Origin: Cetobacterium sp. NK01
Lineage (GTDB): Bacteria; Fusobacteriota; Fusobacteriia; Fusobacteriales; Fusobacteriaceae
Reading direction: 5' to 3'
DNA length: 64,000 nt
Assembly (NCBI RefSeq): GCF_024506395.1
Contig: NZ_JANIBO010000001.1
Span: 1,116,001 to 1,180,000, forward strand
Shown here: one piece after another, positions 17,430 through 27,202 of the stretch
How the letters are laid out: the number at the start of each line of letters is the position of its first letter
Position numbering within the stretch: position 1 is the first letter of the stretch
Position numbers and translations under genes: made by a program
Notes under the pieces: model-generated
The model's input: only the letters and a program-made list of their open reading frames with translations
Database searches by the model: none
Told to the model about the DNA's origin: nothing

Positions 17430-20272
17430 TAAATAAAAGAAAAATATCTCCTAATGAGAGAATGTATATCACATTTGAAAAAAACTATAATTCATTTATG
17501 ATAAATAGAGTAGTTATGGGAAGCGGAAGTATAGAAGTAGAAATGTTACAAAAAGCTGTAGATGAAATAGCTAATATATTTCCAGAAAGTAGATATAAAT
17601 TAAATGGAAAGTACTGGATAGATTCAAAAATTAATCCACAAGTTATGATTATTCAAAAAAAAGATATTGGACAAGATTTTAAAGAGTTGATGAAAAGAAA
17701 AATAGATCCAACAAAAGAGCCCGCTTGTCAAATATACTATTTAAAAGAATTTAATAAAATTACACTTATTTTTAGAACTCATCATGGAGTAATGGATGGA
17801 AAAGGACAAGGAATTTGGATTGAAGCGATATTTAAAAAACTCAATCTTTTTGAGATAAAAAGAGAGCCTTCTAAAATAAGAGATATAGATCTTTTAAAAA
17901 GAAATGGAATAGAAAAAAATAGTGATATAGTAACAGTTGGAAACTATTCTCCTATAAAAGATAGAATATCCTATGAAATAACTAGTCCAATTTCTAAAAA
18001 GTTAATTATAGATGGAAAAATAAGTAGCTTAACTTCTAAATTAATGGGAAGTATTCATACTTTAAGTGAAGATAAAGTAAGTAGATTTATAGTAACGAGA
18101 GATATTAGAGAAAAATTTAAAAGTGAAGATTTGAATGTAGGAAATCTATCATTACCTATGTATTTAGAAGTGCAAGATAAAAATTGGAAAAAAATAAATA
18201 TAGATTTAATAAATATGATTTTAAAAAATAAAGATATAATTTATTCCCCAAAAGAGTATTTTATATTTGGAAAGATTCCAATAAATATTTTACAATTAGG
18301 ATTAGGATATACAATATCTAATTATAATAAGCAAAAAAAGACAGCTACAACAGCTGTAATTTCAAATTTAGGTAGAATAGATTTAGAAAATTACAAAACA
18401 AAAACGTTTTATCCAGAAGAAGTATTTGCACTTCCAGTTATAACTCCTTTAGTACCACTTTCTTTTGTAATAACAGAGTTAGAAAATAAAATTATTTTAA
18501 CAGTTGGATACTATGAGGAAAATTATGATAATAGGGTGATAGAAACATATCTAGAGAAACTAAAAAATATATTATCAAATAAAAAAATAGTTAATATATT
18601 GGGAGAGAAAAAAGTAAAAAAGCTAGATATATTTGAAGAGATTTTTAAAAAAGATGAAGAGGTTAAAATAGGAGTTATAGAAAAAAATAAAGAGTTAACA
18701 TATAAATATATATTTGAAAAAACTCAGATACTTTATAACTATTTAAAAAGATTGGGAGTAGAAAAAGGAGATAGAGTTTCAATTTCAACGAAAAGAGATT
18801 CAAGTTATTTAATATCAATATTGGCTTGTATTAAAGCTGGGGCAGTATTTATTCCTATTGATCCTGAATATCCTAAAGATAGAATTAATTACATCAAAGA
18901 AAATTCAAAAAGTAAAATTTTACTAGAGGATATAACTGAAATTTTGCTTGAAAAAGATATAGAGAATAAAAATAATAAAAGTTATATTAAATATAACTCA
19001 GAAGATGTGGTTTATACAATTTATACTTCAGGAAGTACGGGAAATCCAAAGGGTGTAGAGATAACCTATGGAACGCTTTGTAACTATATATCAAATTGTA
19101 TAAAAAAATATGATATAGACAAGAATACTATTTTTGGTTTCTTTACATCAATTTCCTTTGATCTATCAATAACTGCTATATTTACTACTTTAGTGACAGG
19201 AGGACAAATAGAATTTTTTGATGAAAAAGTTACTCCAGTTACATTAAAAGATATTTTTGAAAATAGTAAGATGAATAGTGTAAAAATGACACCAACTCAT
19301 TTAGAGATAATGTCAAAATATAAAATTCAAAAAGATAGATTTAAGCTTGTTATTGTAGGAGGAGAGCAACTAAAGGTTACTACAGCTAAAAAAGCTCAAG
19401 ATTTGCTTGGAGACAATTGTAAAATAGTTAATGAATATGGACCTACAGAAGCTACCGTAGGGTGTGTATATCATATTTTTGATAAAGATAAGAAATATTT
19501 AGGAGAGGGAGTACCAATTGGAAAACCTTTAGATAATATAGATCTATATTTAGATATTGATATAAAAGAAAATTTAGGTGAATTATTAATAGGAGGAGAT
19601 TGCTTAGCTAAAGGTTATTCAAATAATCCTATAGAAACAGAGAAAAAATTTATTTATCTAAATGGAAAAAGATTTTATAAATCTGGAGATCTATGTAGAA
19701 TAAATGTAGATGAAGATTTAGAATTTTTAGAAAGAAAAGATTTTCAAGTGAAAATTAGAGGATATAGAATAGAGTTAGAAGAGATAGAGAAAAAAATAGA
19801 GGAGTTTTCAACAGTTAGCGCATGTAGAGTAATTCCTAATTCATCAAAAAGTGCACTTCTAGCTTACTATATAGGAGTAGCAGATGAAAATGAGTTACGT
19901 AAATTTTTAAAGAAAAATTTACCAGAGTATATGATACCCTATGCATTTTTTCAAATAGATGAGTTTCCATTAAATTCCAATGGAAAGTTAGATTTAAAAA
20001 AATTGAGAGAGTTAAATAAAAATATTATATTAGAAGAAAAAGATGAAATTGAGTTATCTACTTTTGAAAAAAAAATAATAAAAATATGGGAAAGTATACT
20101 AGAGATAAAAATTCAAAGAGAAAATATATACAAAAGTTTTTATGAATTAGGAGCAGATTCTTTGAGTATAGTAAGATTTATAAATGAAATTGAACCTTTA
20201 ATTAAGACTGAAGGAGTAGAAAATATAATATTAAATCCAACTTTAGAAACAATAAAACTCTATAGTAAATAA
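17426..20272 (+). CDS. One-module NRPS (condensation - adenylation - carrier), predicted to load asparagine
   Basis: This 948-aa nonribosomal peptide synthetase has three domains. The condensation-like domain (about 1-400) carries HHGVMDG at 119-125. The adenylation domain (about 415-860) has YTSGSTGNPKGVE, NEYGPTEATVG, YKSGDLCRI, VKIRGYRIELEEIE and the C-terminal Lys of NSNGKLDLKK. The carrier domain (about 875-948) has GADSLS with the phosphopantetheine Ser912. By-eye alignment to GrsA gives specificity residues D-L-T-K-I-G-E-V-G-K, a pattern known for asparagine. There is no thioesterase or reductase domain, and no second module, tailoring enzyme or phosphopantetheinyl transferase nearby. 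An acyl-asparagine made by the condensation domain is one possible product. Confidence 0.9.
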   Translation: MINKRKISPNERMYITFEKNYNSFMINRVVMGSGSIEVEMLQKAVDEIANIFPESRYKLNGKYWIDSKINPQVMIIQKKDIGQDFKELMKRKIDPTKEPACQIYYLKEFNKITLIFRTHHGVMDGKGQGIWIEAIFKKLNLFEIKREPSKIRDIDLLKRNGIEKNSDIVTVGNYSPIKDRISYEITSPISKKLIIDGKISSLTSKLMGSIHTLSEDKVSRFIVTRDIREKFKSEDLNVGNLSLPMYLEVQDKNWKKINIDLINMILKNKDIIYSPKEYFIFGKIPINILQLGLGYTISNYNKQKKTATTAVISNLGRIDLENYKTKTFYPEEVFALPVITPLVPLSFVITELENKIILTVGYYEENYDNRVIETYLEKLKNILSNKKIVNILGEKKVKKLDIFEEIFKKDEEVKIGVIEKNKELTYKYIFEKTQILYNYLKRLGVEKGDRVSISTKRDSSYLISILACIKAGAVFIPIDPEYPKDRINYIKENSKSKILLEDITEILLEKDIENKNNKSYIKYNSEDVVYTIYTSGSTGNPKGVEITYGTLCNYISNCIKKYDIDKNTIFGFFTSISFDLSITAIFTTLVTGGQIEFFDEKVTPVTLKDIFENSKMNSVKMTPTHLEIMSKYKIQKDRFKLVIVGGEQLKVTTAKKAQDLLGDNCKIVNEYGPTEATVGCVYHIFDKDKKYLGEGVPIGKPLDNIDLYLDIDIKENLGELLIGGDCLAKGYSNNPIETEKKFIYLNGKRFYKSGDLCRINVDEDLEFLERKDFQVKIRGYRIELEEIEKKIEEFSTVSACRVIPNSSKSALLAYYIGVADENELRKFLKKNLPEYMIPYAFFQIDEFPLNSNGKLDLKKLRELNKNIILEEKDEIELSTFEKKIIKIWESILEIKIQRENIYKSFYELGADSLSIVRFINEIEPLIKTEGVENIILNPTLETIKLYSK

Positions 20273-20301
20273 AAAAATCCCCCTATTTAGGGGATTTTTT
20301 T
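20272..20301. terminator. Bidirectional terminator between NRPS and ABC transporter genes
   Basis: AAAAAATCCCC at 20272-20282 pairs with GGGGATTTTTT at 20290-20300 around a 7-base loop. Confidence 0.9.
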
Positions 20302-21019
20302 ACATATATTTTTTTAATAAAGATTCATAAGTCCCATCTTTTTTTAATTCATCTAATGCTGTGTTAATTTTATTTAAAAGTTCAGTATTTTTTTTAGAGA
20401 TTGCAATGGCATACTCTTCAGGTTCCCCAGATGTTTCAGCTAATTTTAAACCTTTATTATTTTTTACATAGTTTAAAGCTGTTTCTGAATCTAAAACTAC
20501 AGCATCAATTTTACTATTTTGTAACTCCATAATAGCAGCATAAGAAGCATTATATTTTTTAGATTTAACATCTTTCATCTCGCTAATAACAACATCTCCA
20601 GTAAATCCAAGCATAACTCCAACTAATTTTCCTTTTAAATCTTCAAAGTTTTTAATATTGGTATTATCATCTTTTAAGATTATAACTTGATTGGCAGTAT
20701 AGTATGGATTTGAAAAATTAACAGCCATTTTTCTTTCTTCATTAGCAGTCATCCCAGCGATAACAATATCAACTTTATTTGTTTCAAGAGCTGGAATCAA
20801 TCCATCAAAAGCCATATCTTTAATAACTACTTCCATATTTAGCTTATTTCCAATAGCTTTAACTAAGTCAATATCAAAACCTACAACTTCCCCTTTATCA
20901 AGATATTCAAAAGGTGGAAACTCAGCATTTGTTCCAACATAAAGTTTCTCCTTTGCGAAAGCTAAAGTACCTATAGTTAACATTAAAATTAAAACCAAAT
21001 TTTTAAAAATATTTTTCAT
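20300..21019 (-). CDS. Amino-acid ABC transporter, substrate-binding protein
   Basis: This 239-aa periplasmic binding protein has a signal peptide (MKNIFKNLVLILMLTIGTLAFA) and the family-3 solute-binding blocks LYVGTNAEFPPFEYLDKGEVVGFDIDLVKAIG, DMAFDGLIPALETNKVDIVIAGMTANEERK and AIAISKKNTELLNKIN. It belongs to the polar amino-acid group (HisJ/GlnH type); the ligand cannot be read from the sequence. It is the last gene of the permease-ATPase-binding protein operon. Confidence 0.95.
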   Translation of the reverse strand: MKNIFKNLVLILMLTIGTLAFAKEKLYVGTNAEFPPFEYLDKGEVVGFDIDLVKAIGNKLNMEVVIKDMAFDGLIPALETNKVDIVIAGMTANEERKMAVNFSNPYYTANQVIILKDDNTNIKNFEDLKGKLVGVMLGFTGDVVISEMKDVKSKKYNASYAAIMELQNSKIDAVVLDSETALNYVKNNKGLKLAETSGEPEEYAIAISKKNTELLNKINTALDELKKDGTYESLLKKYM

Positions 21020-21050
21020 AGTTTCCTCCTAAGTGTTATTAAATTTATTA

Positions 21051-21779
21051 TTAATGATTTAAAACTTTTTCAATAAAATCCTTTGCTCTTGAGTGGTTAG
21101 ACCCTTCAAAGAGCTCTTCAGGGGTTGTATCCTCTAAAATAGAGCCTTGATCCATAAATAAGACTCTATCTGCTACTTTTCTAGCAAATCCCATTTCATG
21201 GGTAACTACAACCATTGTCATACCTTCGTTAGCTAGTTCTCTCATAACGTCTAAAACTTCTCGAATCATTTCAGGATCAAGAGCTGAAGTTGGCTCATCA
21301 AAGAGTATAACTTCAGGATCCATACAAAGAGCTCTAGCTATAGCTATTCTTTGTTTTTGACCACCTGAAAGTTGATCGGGATAAGCAAGAGCCTTATCTT
21401 TTAATCCAACTTTTTTAAGAAGAGTTAGAGCTTTTTCATCCACTTCATCTTTTTTCATTCCCTTAACTTTCATAGGTGCTAAGGTAAGATTTTCTAAAAC
21501 TGTTTTATGTGGAAAAAGATTGAAATGCTGAAAAACCATTCCAACTTTAGCTCTCATATGATTTATATCTGTTTTAGGACTCATAATATCCTCTCCAGCA
21601 ATGAAGATATGCCCAAGAGTAGGTTCTTCTAAACGATTTAAACATCTTAAAAAAGTAGATTTTCCACTTCCAGATGGACCTATAACAGCTACAACTTCAC
21701 CTTTGTTGATATGGGTAGAAACACCCTTTAAAACCTCTAACTCACCATAATTTTTAAATAGATTATCAACTTTTATCAT
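21051..21779 (-). CDS. Amino-acid ABC transporter, ATPase
   Basis: This 242-aa ATPase shows Walker [11 protein letters not shown]-loop [17 protein letters not shown], signature [15 protein letters not shown], Walker [15 protein letters not shown] and switch His [10 protein letters not shown]. It is of the GlnQ/HisP type and would power the adjacent permease. Its start overlaps the permease stop by 4 bp, so translation is coupled. Confidence 0.97.
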   Translation of the reverse strand: MIKVDNLFKNYGELEVLKGVSTHINKGEVVAVIGPSGSGKSTFLRCLNRLEEPTLGHIFIAGEDIMSPKTDINHMRAKVGMVFQHFNLFPHKTVLENLTLAPMKVKGMKKDEVDEKALTLLKKVGLKDKALAYPDQLSGGQKQRIAIARALCMDPEVILFDEPTSALDPEMIREVLDVMRELANEGMTMVVVTHEMGFARKVADRVLFMDQGSILEDTTPEELFEGSNHSRAKDFIEKVLNH

Positions 21780-22441
21780 GCTTTATTCAACCCCTTTTCA
21801 ACGCCTCTCATAATTTTTGTAAATATCCCAACTAAAATTAGATATATTAAACCAACCAAAAGTAATGGTTCAACACCTCTATATGTTTGAGAGGTAATTA
21901 TATTAGCAGATCTTAAAAGATCAACTCCACCAATGAAGCCAACAATAGATGTTTCCTTTAAAAGCGTTATAAACTCACTTACTAAAGTAGGAAGAATTTT
22001 TCTAATAGCTTGAGGAATAATTACCTCTTTCATAGCCATAGGATAACTCATTCCAAGAGCTCTAGAAGCTTCCATTTGGCCTTTATCAAGACCTTCAATA
22101 CCAGCTCTAATAATCTCAGCAACATATGCACTAGAGTTAATTCCAAAGGCAATACCAGCTACTAAAAATATTGGCATATCTCTAAAACCTGCAAAGATTA
22201 TATTAGCTAAAACTAAAAGCTGAACAACAGCAGGAGTTCCTCTAATTAAATCAATATAACAAATAGCTATCCATTTAAATTTTGTAGACAATCTTAAAAG
22301 AGCTATAAAAATACCAAAAATAACACCAAAGATAGCTGAAAAAGCTGTTACACCAACTGAAAAAGCTAAACCTTGAAGAACATATTGATATCTGTAACCA
22401 TCAATAAAAATTGTTTTTAGTGTACTTAAGTAATCTCCCAT
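21776..22441 (-). CDS. Amino-acid ABC transporter, permease
   Basis: This 221-aa inner-membrane permease is of the HisM/GlnP type, with about five membrane segments and the EAA loop [34 protein letters not shown] that contacts the ATPase. It is the first structural gene of the operon. A 300-nt leader with a small ORF and a terminator hairpin lies between the promoter at 22711-22739 and this gene. Confidence 0.95.
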   Translation of the reverse strand: MGDYLSTLKTIFIDGYRYQYVLQGLAFSVGVTAFSAIFGVIFGIFIALLRLSTKFKWIAICYIDLIRGTPAVVQLLVLANIIFAGFRDMPIFLVAGIAFGINSSAYVAEIIRAGIEGLDKGQMEASRALGMSYPMAMKEVIIPQAIRKILPTLVSEFITLLKETSIVGFIGGVDLLRSANIITSQTYRGVEPLLLVGLIYLILVGIFTKIMRGVEKGLNKA

Positions 22442-22471
22442 AAAAATCTCCTTTATATTAGTATTTGGTAT

Positions 22472-22516
22472 AAAAAAAGAAGGTCTAAGAGTATAGACTT
22501 ATACTCTTAGACCTTC
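22472..22516 (-). terminator. Terminator (attenuator) in the leader of the ABC transporter operon
   Basis: A perfect 17-bp stem (22479-22495 with 22500-22516) and a 4-base loop. Read on the minus strand it is followed by a T run, 30 bp before the permease start. It stands between promoter and first gene, so it must be conditional. Confidence 0.8.
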
Positions 22517-22586
22517 CAAAATTAAAAGGGTAAATAATTTTGCAAAAGTAATCCATAATTATAGGGATAAAAATGGATGGCCAGCA

Positions 22587-22664
22587 TCAAAAATTACTAA
22601 GAATATAATAGAATATAGAGTTGTTATTATATTGTACCCTATTCCTATCAATTCTAAATAACAT
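22587..22664 (-). CDS. Putative leader peptide of the ABC transporter operon
   Basis: A 25-codon ORF begins at ATG 22664 with an unusually strong site, AAAGGAGGTCAGGTC, just upstream. The peptide starts MLFRIDRNRVQYNNNS and ends FYYILSNF; it has five Asn, including three in a row, and three Tyr. It lies between the consensus promoter (22711-22739) and the terminator (22472-22516), the layout of leader-peptide attenuation. AT-rich DNA favours Asn and Tyr codons, so the sensed amino acid is uncertain. Confidence 0.55.
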   Translation of the reverse strand: MLFRIDRNRVQYNNNSIFYYILSNF

Positions 22665-22710
22665 GACCTGACCTCCTTTAAAAAATTCATAAACTGCTAA
22701 AGTTTGATTG

Positions 22711-22739
22711 ATTATAAACTATGAAAATAAATTTGTCAA
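22711..22739 (-). promoter_or_regulatory. Consensus promoter of the ABC transporter operon
   Basis: On the minus strand TTGACA (22739-22734), a 17-bp spacer and TATAAT (22716-22711), a perfect match to the housekeeping consensus. The transcript would carry a leader of about 260 nt before the permease. Together with the leader ORF and attenuator this explains the 398-bp gap 22442-22839. Confidence 0.9.
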
Positions 22740-22758
22740 TTATTTTTTTATAAAAATA

Positions 22759-22840
22759 TTTTTCCTAAAAATATTTAGAGCTTTAGCTTTCTAAATATTC
22801 TTAGGAAAAAAGCTGAGCAGGGGGGAGTGCTCAGCTTTTT
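22759..22840 (-). terminator. Tandem hairpins ending the glycogen operon
   Basis: Two stem-loops follow the last gene. The first pairs GCTGAGCA with TGCTCAGC (within 22806-22840) with T-rich flank. The second is a 21-bp stem with one mismatch (22759-22779 with 22790-22810). They share the TTTTTCC/GGAAAAA stretch and so may be alternative or sequential terminators. Confidence 0.8.
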
Positions 22841-24777
22841 CAGACACTTTTACTACTAAATAAAAGGGTCTTTAGTGGGGGGATTTTTATTGGGAAATTA
22901 GTAGATGAATCTATTGGAACGATTAGGGGGTCATTCCAACGATATATGTCAGTCGCTATATTATTACTAAACTGACCAAGAAATTCCTTCAAATTGATTT
23001 TAAAAATTTTAGATTTATTTGGATTTCTATTTGTTATAACACCTATAAAGTCTCTCTCATTGGGAAGATATCGGATGTAAGCAAAAACGTCAGGGTGAGG
23101 TGAAAAAAATTTAATTTCTCCTTTTTTTAATACTTTAGATTGTGATCTTAAAAAAGATATTTTTTTATACCAATTTAAAAGATCTTGATCTTCATTTCCC
23201 CAGGGATATGTTCTTCTATTGTCAGGATCTTTTCCACCTTCTAATCCAACTTCATCACCGTAGTAGATAACAGGAACTCCTGGAATAGTAAATTGAATTA
23301 AACTTAAAGATTTTAAAACTCTAGTTGTTGCAGGTTCAAAATATTGAGGATCTATATTAAACTCTTTAACAATATCTTTAACTGAAGTTTTTATTCTTTT
23401 TACATCATGACTTCCTAAAAGATTAAAAGAAGCATAGTAGTTCTCTCTAGGATAGTTTTCTTTTAATGAATTCATATATTTACAAAGAGTAGCACTATCA
23501 ATAGAACCATTATAGAAATTTAAAAGGTATGTTCTAAGAGGATAGTTCATAGCAGAGTCTAGCTGTTTTCCATTAAAATACTCTCTTCTTTGTCCATAAC
23601 TAACTTTATTGCTAGCATCCTCCCAAACCTCTCCAATTATAACAGAATCAGAATCAATATTTTTACACTTGTATTTTAAACTCTCTATAAAAAAACTAGG
23701 AAGTTCATCAGCAACATCAAGTCTCCATCCCTTGATACCTGTATTCATCCAATGGCTAATAACACTATTTTCGCCCTCTACAATATATTTAAAAAAACTA
23801 GGATCTAACTCGTTAACACATGGTAAATCTTTAATTCCCCACCAACAATCATAGTCATATGGATAGTTTTGAAATCTATACCAAGGATAAAAAGGGGAGT
23901 TTTTATTCATAGATGCTTCTTTAAAATAGATACTATCTTTACCAGTGTGGTTAAAAACACCATCTAAGATTATAAAAATATCTCTTTTTTTACACTCTTT
24001 AATCATATCTTTAAAATCTTTATATGAACCTAAAATAGGATCTATTTTATGATAGTTATTTGTATCATATCTATGATTACTCGTAGCTTCAAAAATTGGG
24101 TTTAAATACAAAGTTTTAACATTTAAACCTTTTAAATAGTTAATTTTTTCTGTAATTCCTTTTAAATTTCCACCAAAAAAATCCCAACGAGCAATCTCAT
24201 TTTTATTATTTTTAATATACATAGGTATATCAGACCATTTTCCATATAAAAAACTATTTTCTTTAGGTTCATTGACTTTAGTATCTTTATTACCATTTCT
24301 AAATCTATCTGGGAAAATTTGGTAAGCAATTCCCTCTTTAAACCAGTTAGGAGTAGGATTATTTTTATAGTATAAAGTTATTTGATAATCAATTGGAAAA
24401 TTTTCATAAATCTCACCACTTCCACCAAGAGCAAGAGAGTTATTTCCATAATAAAAAATAGTATTTTCATTGCCAATAGTTATTTTAAAGTGATAAAAAA
24501 TAGTTTTAGCTAAAGATGGAGTTGTAAAATTAAGAGACCAGACTATATAGTCGTGGTCTCCAATTTTTTCTTCTCCATTTGGAAACATTTTAATCTCGTT
24601 TGTTTTTCCATTTTTAACAATTAAACTTACATTTAAGCAATTGATATTTTTTTGAGTAAGAATATTAAATTTTATATTTTCTCCACAAGGAGTAGCTCCA
24701 AAAGGTGTTTTAAATCTTTCGTTTTGTGAGTCAAATAAGATTGAATTATTAGGTATAGAGTAGGAAAGACTATTCAC
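22840..24777 (-). CDS. GH13 alpha-amylase family protein (neopullulanase/maltodextrin hydrolase-like)
   Basis: This 645-aa cytoplasmic glycosidase has an N-terminal beta domain (about 1-135) like that of neopullulanases, then a GH13 barrel: GIAYQIFPDRFRNG, LNPIFEATSNHRYDTNNY, the nucleophile Asp in GIKGWRLDVADELP, the acid Glu in VIIGEVWEDASN and the Asp in LLGSHDVKRIK. It has no signal peptide. As last gene of the glg operon, overlapping glgP by 8 bp, it probably trims glycogen or limit dextrins inside the cell. The exact linkage preference is not visible. Confidence 0.92.
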   Translation of the reverse strand: MNSLSYSIPNNSILFDSQNERFKTPFGATPCGENIKFNILTQKNINCLNVSLIVKNGKTNEIKMFPNGEEKIGDHDYIVWSLNFTTPSLAKTIFYHFKITIGNENTIFYYGNNSLALGGSGEIYENFPIDYQITLYYKNNPTPNWFKEGIAYQIFPDRFRNGNKDTKVNEPKENSFLYGKWSDIPMYIKNNKNEIARWDFFGGNLKGITEKINYLKGLNVKTLYLNPIFEATSNHRYDTNNYHKIDPILGSYKDFKDMIKECKKRDIFIILDGVFNHTGKDSIYFKEASMNKNSPFYPWYRFQNYPYDYDCWWGIKDLPCVNELDPSFFKYIVEGENSVISHWMNTGIKGWRLDVADELPSFFIESLKYKCKNIDSDSVIIGEVWEDASNKVSYGQRREYFNGKQLDSAMNYPLRTYLLNFYNGSIDSATLCKYMNSLKENYPRENYYASFNLLGSHDVKRIKTSVKDIVKEFNIDPQYFEPATTRVLKSLSLIQFTIPGVPVIYYGDEVGLEGGKDPDNRRTYPWGNEDQDLLNWYKKISFLRSQSKVLKKGEIKFFSPHPDVFAYIRYLPNERDFIGVITNRNPNKSKIFKINLKEFLGQFSNNIATDIYRWNDPLIVPIDSSTNFPIKIPPLKTLLFSSKSV

Positions 24778-27202
24778 CTCTTTTCACCTCCTTAATATGC
24801 CAAATATCTTCAGCATATTTTCTAATACTATTATCTGAAGAGAATTTTCCAGAATGGGCAATGTTAACTAAACACATTTGAAGCCATCCTTTTCTATTTT
24901 CATAAAGAGTATTTATTATATTTTGAGCTTCAACATAAGCCGTAAAATCTTTTAGTACAAAGTAAGGATCTCCTTCTCCATATATATGATTTAAAATATC
25001 TTTAAATTCATCTTTATTCTCAGAAAATGTACCATCACTAAGTTGTCTAAGGATTTTTTGTAAATCAGAATTAGAATCTAAAATGTCTCTAAAGTTATAA
25101 GTTCTATTTTTTTCTAAATCCATAACCTCTTGAGATGTAAGTCCAAAGATAACAATATTATTGTCTCCAACTTCATCATATATTTCAACGTTAGCTCCAT
25201 CTAAAGTAGCCAATGTAACAGCACCATTCATCATGAACTTCATATTTCCAGTTCCTGAGGCTTCTTTAGATGCTGTAGATATCTGTTCACTTACGTCTCC
25301 AGCAGGAATAATAAGCTCAGCTATAGAAACTCCATAGTTCTCTAAAAATACAATTTTTATTTTATTCCTAATATCAGGATCATTGTTAACAATATTAGCT
25401 ACAGAATTTATAAGCTTTATTATATTTTTAGCTAAATAATATGATGGAGCAGCTTTAGCCCCAAAGAAAAATGTTCTTGGAACAATATCTAGCTCTGGAT
25501 TTTCTTTTAATTTATTATAAAGATAAATTATATGGAAAATATTAAGCAGCTGTCTTTTATATCCATGAAGTCTTTTAATCTGTACATCAAATATTGAAAA
25601 AGGATTTATATCTAAGTTATAGTTATTTTTGACAAAAGCTACAACTTTTTCTTTATTTTTAAATTTAATTTTATCAAGAGCTTGTAACACATTATCATCA
25701 TTTATGTATTTTAAAAAATTAATAAATTTATTTGTATCATTTAAACATTCAGAACCACTTTTCTCAATAACTAATTTATAAAGATCAGGATTAGCATTTT
25801 TAAGCCATCGTCTATGAGTTATTCCATTAGTTTTGTTATTGAATCTTTCTGGATAAAGAAGATAAAAGTTATGAAGTTCACGATTTTTTAAAATTTCAGT
25901 ATGTATTTTAGCAACTCCGTTGATAGAGTGAGAACCAATAATAGCTAAGTTTGCCATTCTAACCTCTCCATTATAGATTATTCTCATTGAATCAATTTTG
26001 TTATAATCCTCTTCATACTTTCGGCTAACCTCTTCACAGAAACGTCTATCAATCTCCTCTATAATCATAAGGATTCTTGGAACTGTTTTTTTAAACATAT
26101 CATAGGGCCATTTTTCCATTGCTTCAGCTAAAATAGTATGATTTGTATAAGCTAAAGTTTTAACTGTTATATCCCATGCACTATCCCAGTCCAGCTTTTC
26201 TTCATCTAAAAGAAGCCTCATAAGTTCACCAACAGCTATAGCAGGATGGGTATCATTTATGTGAACTCCAACAAAGTCAGAAAATTTATGAATAGACTCT
26301 TTAAGTTTTTTATATCTTTTCAAAATCGTTTGTAAACCAGCGCTTACAAAAAAATATTCCTGTTTTAAACGTAAAAGTTTCCCTCTATAACTAGAGTCAT
26401 CAGGATATAAAATTTGAGAAATAGCTTCTACAGCAAATTTTTTATCTATGAATTTTTGATAGTCACCTTTTTGTAAACTATTAAGATCAATGTCCTCTTC
26501 AGGAAGCTCAGCACTAAAAAGTCTAAGAGTATTAACTGTTTCCATATTTGCTCCTAAAATTGGAATATCATATGGTACAGCATCAATCTCTTCATGTCCA
26601 GAGTATATAGGAACAATACCATCAGGAGTGTTGTTTAAAGTAACGCTACCTCCAAATCTAACAGTTACAGTTTTTTCTGGTTTTTTAATCTCCCATAGAA
26701 AGTCATCCTTTAACCAGTTATTTAAAAGTTCTTTTTGATATCCATTTACAATTTTTTGTTTAAAAAGTCCATGTTTAAATCTAATTCCACATCCATGACC
26801 AGGAAATCCTAAAGATGCAAGAGAATCCATAAAACATGCAGCAAGTCTTCCAAGTCCACCATTACCAAGAGCAGGATCAGGTTCTAACTGTAAAATCTCT
26901 TCTAAATCAATACCTAAGTCTCTAAGGCCATCTTTAACAGTATCTCTGATATTAAGGTTTAAAAGATAGGAGTTCAAAAGTCTTCCAAGTAAAAATTCCA
27001 TAGAGAAGTAATAAATTTGTTTACATTTTTTCTTAGTGTAATAGTTGTTAGTTTCAGCCCAAGATTCAGAGATATAGTCTCTAATAAGTTTTCCTAAGGC
27101 TAAATACTTATGTTCTAAAGACGCTTCAGTAGGAGTTTGAGCAAAAGTAAGTGTCAGTCTTTTAATATAGTCATCTTTAAATTGGTTTTTAGTTAAATTC
27201 AT
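24770..27202 (-). CDS. glgP: Glycogen phosphorylase
   Basis: This 810-aa enzyme releases glucose-1-phosphate from glycogen chain ends. It has the glucan phosphorylase landmarks PDPALGNGGLGRLAACFMDS, HINDTHPAIAVGELMRLL, and the PLP site EASGTGNMKFMMNGAVTLATLDGANVEI with its Lys. Length is normal. It overlaps glgA by 4 bp upstream and the amylase gene by 8 bp downstream, so the operon encodes both synthesis and breakdown. Confidence 0.98.
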   Translation of the reverse strand: MNLTKNQFKDDYIKRLTLTFAQTPTEASLEHKYLALGKLIRDYISESWAETNNYYTKKKCKQIYYFSMEFLLGRLLNSYLLNLNIRDTVKDGLRDLGIDLEEILQLEPDPALGNGGLGRLAACFMDSLASLGFPGHGCGIRFKHGLFKQKIVNGYQKELLNNWLKDDFLWEIKKPEKTVTVRFGGSVTLNNTPDGIVPIYSGHEEIDAVPYDIPILGANMETVNTLRLFSAELPEEDIDLNSLQKGDYQKFIDKKFAVEAISQILYPDDSSYRGKLLRLKQEYFFVSAGLQTILKRYKKLKESIHKFSDFVGVHINDTHPAIAVGELMRLLLDEEKLDWDSAWDITVKTLAYTNHTILAEAMEKWPYDMFKKTVPRILMIIEEIDRRFCEEVSRKYEEDYNKIDSMRIIYNGEVRMANLAIIGSHSINGVAKIHTEILKNRELHNFYLLYPERFNNKTNGITHRRWLKNANPDLYKLVIEKSGSECLNDTNKFINFLKYINDDNVLQALDKIKFKNKEKVVAFVKNNYNLDINPFSIFDVQIKRLHGYKRQLLNIFHIIYLYNKLKENPELDIVPRTFFFGAKAAPSYYLAKNIIKLINSVANIVNNDPDIRNKIKIVFLENYGVSIAELIIPAGDVSEQISTASKEASGTGNMKFMMNGAVTLATLDGANVEIYDEVGDNNIVIFGLTSQEVMDLEKNRTYNFRDILDSNSDLQKILRQLSDGTFSENKDEFKDILNHIYGEGDPYFVLKDFTAYVEAQNIINTLYENRKGWLQMCLVNIAHSGKFSSDNSIRKYAEDIWHIKEVKRGE

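Noticed and set aside
22472-22664. T-box riboswitch in the ABC transporter leader
   Set aside because: No T-box sequence (AGGGTGGNACCGCG-like) is seen; a leader ORF with a strong ribosome site explains the region better.
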